Origin: Hespellia sp.
Lineage (GTDB): Bacteria; Bacillota; Clostridia; Lachnospirales; Lachnospiraceae
DNA: 64,000 nucleotides
Assembly (NCBI GenBank): GCA_022790755.1
Contig: JAAVXR010000073.1
Coordinates: 1-64,000, forward strand
Direction: 5' to 3'
Made by a program: the position numbers and the translations under genes. Below, one piece after another: positions 59,701-64,000 of this stretch (the stretch's first letter is position 1; each line of letters opens with the position of its first letter). Under the pieces are notes generated by a model. It worked only from the letters and a program-made list of their open reading frames with translations, did not search any database and was not told the origin of the DNA.

Positions 59701-59885
59701 CGCGTCAGCACATGTCCAATGTGTGGTTTCCCATTTGCAGTCGGCGGTCCGTCATAAAATGTATATTCTGGACAACCTTCCCGTTCATCCATACTCTTCT
59801 GGAAAATATCATGCTCTTCCCAGAACTTTTCAACCTCTTTCTCCCGATCTACAAACCGTAAATCAGTCGATACTTTCTGATACAT
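56730..59885 (-). CDS. ileS: isoleucine--tRNA ligase
   Basis: 1051 aa; [32 protein letters not shown]; T-box upstream. Confidence 0.97.
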   Translation of the reverse strand: [1051 protein letters not shown]

Positions 59886-59979
59886 ATCCTCTCCTCCATC
59901 TTTGAAATTCGATCTTCACCAAAAAACAAAGTACGCATTCCCCGAAGGGCTTTTACTCTATAGGGATAACAGAGTCATT

Positions 59980-60255
59980 TCCTTATAGAATAAAAAAACT
60001 TTCGTCCTTGTAAAAGGACGAAAGCTAAACTATCGTTATACCACCTGTTACACCGCACAGTCATGCGTGTTCCCTTTAACGGCGGAACACCGTCAGAGAC
60101 TACTCCGAATCCGTTTCATCCACTGCTGCTCGGAAGTGATATTCAGATATATCCTACTCGTACCGGACTCGCACCATCTCCGACTCGCTTACACTTTAAA
60201 ATATATCCTACTACCTTCGTCATGGCATTTCGTATTTTCCGTACTATTATAGTAA
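59980..60255 (-). promoter_or_regulatory. T-box leader of ileS (Ile-specific)
   Basis: Minus strand ACAGGTGGTATAACGATAG T-box sequence, terminator CTTTCGTCCTTTTACAAGGACGAAAG-TTTTTTT, stem I with GAATATCACT specifier (AUC). Confidence 0.88.
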
Positions 60256-60310
60256 GAAAAATGAAATTCGTCAAGGATTTTCGACCCGATTCCTATTATT
60301 TCCCCTTTTA

Positions 60311-61738
60311 TCAAGCCAGTTCTTTCAATAATTCTTGCAGATACTGCCACATGTGGGAAATGGACTCTTTCGACACTTTCTCTTTGGTGGAATGCACGTC
60401 ATACAGATTCGGTCCCGTGGAGATGATATCCAATCCTGGCTTTTTGCCGTCCCAATAACCACACTCAAGTCCTGCATGTATTGCAGCGACTTCTGCTTTC
60501 TTCCCAAACATTTTTTCGTACAATGCGATTGCCTTGTCTCTCAATGGCGACTCCGAACGATACTGCCATCCAGGATAATCAAACTCAAATATACACGCAT
60601 CGCTGTAGCTGTCGCCAATAACCTGTAGTTTGTTTCTCAACATTTGCTTCCGTGATTCCACAGAACTTCTCAGCGACATCAAGAGCGTCAATGTCTTATC
60701 CTCACAAGTGAGAGCGCCCAAATTCATAGAAGTCTCTATCAGATCATCCACTGCAAAAGAGTAACCGGACACTCCATCTGGAATCAGTATCAACGCATTC
60801 ATGATATTTTCCTGATATTTTTTCGTATATACTTCCGCATCTTTCGTCGGTTTTCCCTCTGTCAGTGCAAAGGAAATGGTATCCGTATACTGTAATTCCG
60901 CCTGGAATATGGCTTCTGTATCGGATATTTTTGCCTTGATATCTTTCAGCTCTTCCGGCGCTACATACAATACAATGCTGGCATCTTTCGCAATTGCATT
61001 TGCCTTCCCCGGCGCATCAATGCTGCCAATCCAGACCTGCATGTCGCGCAGTTCATACAAAAGCCTTCCCAGTAACACGATTGCATTGCCCAGACCATTT
61101 CCAATATTGATCCCGGAATGTCCTCCTGCAAGCCCCTGAAAATCAATCTGTAGCGGAACCACCGGCTGTTGCAACCTCTGCGTCTCTATATTCCAGATCA
61201 TACGGCTTCTCACGCCGCCAGCGCAGCTCGTGTAGAATACACCTTCCTCTTCCGAATCCAAATTAATAAATCTAGTTCCTTTTAAAGAAGAAATGTCAAT
61301 CGTCTCCGCACCGCTTAATCCTGTTTCCTCCTGGACCGTGAAGATCACTTCCAAATCCGGATGAGCAATCGAATCACTATCCAAGATTGCCAGACAGAAC
61401 GCTACCGCAATTCCATTATCGGACCCCAACGAAGTGCCTTCCGCGTAGTAGTATTTCTCATCTTCTTTCACTTCGATTCCATTTTCATAGACATGATCAC
61501 ATCCGTTGTCTTTGACATACACCATGTCCAAATGTCCCTGCAGAATCACTGCATCTCCTGCATTCGGTACTGTCGCCGGTTTACGGATAATTACATTATA
61601 ATACTCGTCCTGCGTCACATCCAAACCACGCTCTTTTGCAAAAGAAACAATATAATCGCTGATTGCTTTCTCATCACCGGATGCCCGCGGAATTGAGCAC
61701 ACTTTTTTAAAATAGGAAACCACTTTCTGTTCATCCAT
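60311..61738 (-). CDS. pepD: aminoacyl-histidine dipeptidase (M20, PepD-like)
   Basis: 475 aa; VSYFKKVCSIPRASGDEKAISDYIVSFAKERGL, ILQGHLDMVYVKDNG, TVQEETGLSGAETID. Confidence 0.93.
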   Translation of the reverse strand: MDEQKVVSYFKKVCSIPRASGDEKAISDYIVSFAKERGLDVTQDEYYNVIIRKPATVPNAGDAVILQGHLDMVYVKDNGCDHVYENGIEVKEDEKYYYAEGTSLGSDNGIAVAFCLAILDSDSIAHPDLEVIFTVQEETGLSGAETIDISSLKGTRFINLDSEEEGVFYTSCAGGVRSRMIWNIETQRLQQPVVPLQIDFQGLAGGHSGINIGNGLGNAIVLLGRLLYELRDMQVWIGSIDAPGKANAIAKDASIVLYVAPEELKDIKAKISDTEAIFQAELQYTDTISFALTEGKPTKDAEVYTKKYQENIMNALILIPDGVSGYSFAVDDLIETSMNLGALTCEDKTLTLLMSLRSSVESRKQMLRNKLQVIGDSYSDACIFEFDYPGWQYRSESPLRDKAIALYEKMFGKKAEVAAIHAGLECGYWDGKKPGLDIISTGPNLYDVHSTKEKVSKESISHMWQYLQELLKELA

Positions 61739-61779
61739 ATTTTCTTACCTGTCCTCCTGATATTTTCGCAGTTTTGTTC

Positions 61780-62844
61780 CTAATATCCTGCGACACCCAT
61801 ACGTTTACAGATATCAACGAGTTCAGGATCTACGTACTTACCATTTTCCTCGATTGCTTTTCCATCCAGAATAATGGAAGGCTTCGAAACCACTCCATCC
61901 GTATGGGATGCTGCCGTCCAATAGCTACCGCGAATCATCTTGCCCTGGCTTCCGATTCCAAATTCCATACAGCCAAAGATTCTTTCATCTTCTACAATAC
62001 GACCGGTTGCCTTTGTCACGCCCGGATTAAACCCGAGTGAATAGTGCGCCAGACGGAACATATTCGGATCATCAAAGGAATGCAGCCATGCGCTATATCT
62101 TTCTGCATCTTTGCCACCCTCGATCTTCACAACTCGTCCATCTTCCAGAGTCAATTCAACTTTGTCAGAGAGAATTCCCATGTCTGTCGGTGGGAAAATC
62201 GCCGCATCAAACACCAGTTTTCCATTGATGGTCTCCTCGATCGGACACCAACTGATCTGTCCACACATCATAAATGGATAACCTTTGAAGGTGGCAAGTT
62301 GTCCAGAATGACGCACCGGTCTTCCTTCATTTCTAGCCGTCAAGTTGGTTCCATTGGCATCTTTGATGATAATTTCATTGCCAAACTCCATCTTTGCCTT
62401 CAACGCCTCGCCGAGTTCCACAACCAGCTCGACATTTACCTTACCGATACAATTGACGATCATTGTCACATCCATACCGGTTAGATTGATATAACGGCAA
62501 CCAAAATCTATCGCTTTACGCCAGGATTCGCATAACATGATGGATGCATAAGAAAGTTCAATCCATACATCGGCCACTGCCACTGCATTTCCCAGCGGCG
62601 CAACTGGTTCTGCATATGCCGCATCCGATGTCGGACAATATACCAGTACCGGGTTCGCCCCTACTATATATGCTGCATTCATGATCGCATCCAGTACTCG
62701 CTTATCCGTAGAGGTGTCTCCTGTTACCACCACATTTTCTCCCGGTTTTACCAGCATCACATCATGTACCAGCTTATAAGCTGCCTTGCTCACCTCATAT
62801 GATAAATACTCCGGTGCCATCTCGATTCCAATTGGATATTCCAT
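61780..62844 (-). CDS. aminopeptidase M29/NicX-like protein, paralog 1
   Basis: 354 aa; GRIVEDERIFGCMEFGIGSQG, SHTDGVVSKPSIILDG. Confidence 0.8.
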   Translation of the reverse strand: MEYPIGIEMAPEYLSYEVSKAAYKLVHDVMLVKPGENVVVTGDTSTDKRVLDAIMNAAYIVGANPVLVYCPTSDAAYAEPVAPLGNAVAVADVWIELSYASIMLCESWRKAIDFGCRYINLTGMDVTMIVNCIGKVNVELVVELGEALKAKMEFGNEIIIKDANGTNLTARNEGRPVRHSGQLATFKGYPFMMCGQISWCPIEETINGKLVFDAAIFPPTDMGILSDKVELTLEDGRVVKIEGGKDAERYSAWLHSFDDPNMFRLAHYSLGFNPGVTKATGRIVEDERIFGCMEFGIGSQGKMIRGSYWTAASHTDGVVSKPSIILDGKAIEENGKYVDPELVDICKRMGVAGY

Positions 62845-62860
62845 AGGTCAATTCCTCCTT

Positions 62861-63928
62861 TTACAAATATTCTGCAATTCCAAGTTTCTTACAGTAATCC
62901 ACACAAACCGGATCTTTGTATATTCCGTTCTCCTCCAGAACCTCTCCATCCAAGATAATGGTAGGTTTGGATACTACCCCATCCGTATGGGCCGCTGCAT
63001 CCCAAAATGCGCCCATCAAGCTCTCTCCTTGGCTTCCCAGGCCAAATTCGATACAACCGAAAATTCTTTCATCTTCCACAATACGGCCGGTTGCCTTGCG
63101 CACTCCCGGATTGAATCCGATCGAATAATGAGCCAAACGATACATATTCGGATCATCAAAAGAGGCCATCCATTTGCTGAAAATGTCAGCTTCCGTATTA
63201 CCCGTAATCTCTGTTACTCGCCCTTCTTTCAGCGTAATCTTAACGGGATCTTTGACCAGGCCAATTTCACTCGGCGGGAAAATCGCTGCATCAAATACGA
63301 TCGTTCCCTCAATGGTTTCCTCCACCGGACACCAGCTCACCTGACCCCCTAGCATGATCGGATAGCCTTTTTTGGTCGCAAGCTGCCCGGAATGCTTTAC
63401 ACGACGGCCCTGATTGTACGCTTTCAAATTGGTTCCATTTGCATCCTTGATAATCACTTCATTCGATGCTTGTACCTTCTGTGTCAAGTATTCGCCAAAC
63501 TCAACCAATGTTTTGTAATCCACTTTTCCAACCGTATTGGTCAGCATGATTGTATCCATACCACACAGACAGGTATATCTTGCCCCATTTGCCAATGCCT
63601 TCTGGAAACATGGAGTGTGCATAACACAGTAGTATGCAAATTCAATCCAAACATCCGCTGCTGCCACCGCGTTTGCGATCGGCAATGCAGGCTCCTCAAA
63701 CGCTTTGTATGTCGTAGGATATTTAATCATCACCGGATTGGCGCCGATCGTATAAGCCGCGCTCATCACCGCATCCACTACCCGCATATCCGTTGAAGTA
63801 TCCGCAGTTACTACTACAGATTCACCGGGTTGTACCAACATTACGTCTCTGACCAGCTTCATTGCTGCTTTCTGCACTTCGTATGACAAATAATCGTCCG
63901 TCATTTCAATGCCAATAGGATATTCCAT
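62861..63928 (-). CDS. aminopeptidase M29/NicX-like protein, paralog 2
   Basis: Start MEYPIGIEMTDDYLSYEVQKAA; closely similar to neighbour. Confidence 0.8.
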   Translation of the reverse strand: MEYPIGIEMTDDYLSYEVQKAAMKLVRDVMLVQPGESVVVTADTSTDMRVVDAVMSAAYTIGANPVMIKYPTTYKAFEEPALPIANAVAAADVWIEFAYYCVMHTPCFQKALANGARYTCLCGMDTIMLTNTVGKVDYKTLVEFGEYLTQKVQASNEVIIKDANGTNLKAYNQGRRVKHSGQLATKKGYPIMLGGQVSWCPVEETIEGTIVFDAAIFPPSEIGLVKDPVKITLKEGRVTEITGNTEADIFSKWMASFDDPNMYRLAHYSIGFNPGVRKATGRIVEDERIFGCIEFGLGSQGESLMGAFWDAAAHTDGVVSKPTIILDGEVLEENGIYKDPVCVDYCKKLGIAEYL

Positions 63929-64000
63929 GATACATCTCTCCAATCTAATATTATATTTGCTCCGAATCAAGCCCCCAGGAGCCAAAAACAGACGGTGCAC

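Noticed and set aside
59959-59976. I-SceI-like homing site (tagggataacagagtcat)
   Set aside because: Only a partial match to the 18-bp site with no intron or endonuclease context; chance similarity.
1-64000. CRISPR array, tRNA or rRNA genes
   Set aside because: No regularly spaced 25-40 bp repeats and no cloverleaf or rRNA signatures noticed; short arrays elsewhere are degenerate iterons.

Overview
64 kb window from a low-GC, spore-forming Clostridia (Lachnospiraceae-like by protein character; inference). Left end (1 to about 8160): a compact integrated phage/satellite-like element read leftwards, with sigma-70 factor, coat protein, DUF4355-type scaffold, small ORFs, RepA-like ATPase, iteron-like repeats, divergent XRE regulators and a tyrosine integrase. 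The integrase is flanked by two copies of a Hol-Tox-like type I toxin-antitoxin module, and a deleted integrase relic follows the second copy. From about 8.8 kb onward the content is mostly chromosomal: GH25 lysozyme flanked by two paralogous C-rich structured sRNA candidates, a two-component system, a YfhO-type gene broken by an in-frame stop, class B sortase, citrate synthase, rsmA, tatD, sigma factor plus beta-propeller protein, SDR, DUF6179/DUF6323 pair, murG-like gene, a Tad/Flp pilus locus, a Sua5 fusion with a catalytically degenerate LMW-PTP-like domain, cwlD, GH18, mecA, NlpC/P60, Fur/PerR, reverse rubrerythrin, SpoIID/M23, glycogen phosphorylase, ileS with an upstream T-box, PepD and a tandem pair of M29/NicX-like aminopeptidases. 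Best candidates for undescribed biology: (1) the paired C-rich sRNAs with near-identical promoters next to a two-component system, (2) the duplicated type I TA modules whose convergent RNAs share one 5' motif, (3) the compact satellite-like element with a helically phased 65-bp repeat array, (4) an unassigned structured ncRNA near 25.8 kb, (5) a 148-bp MITE with 29-bp TIRs, and (6) a non-oriC cluster of perfect DnaA boxes. All calls come from reading the sequence and the supplied ORF track; no searches were run.
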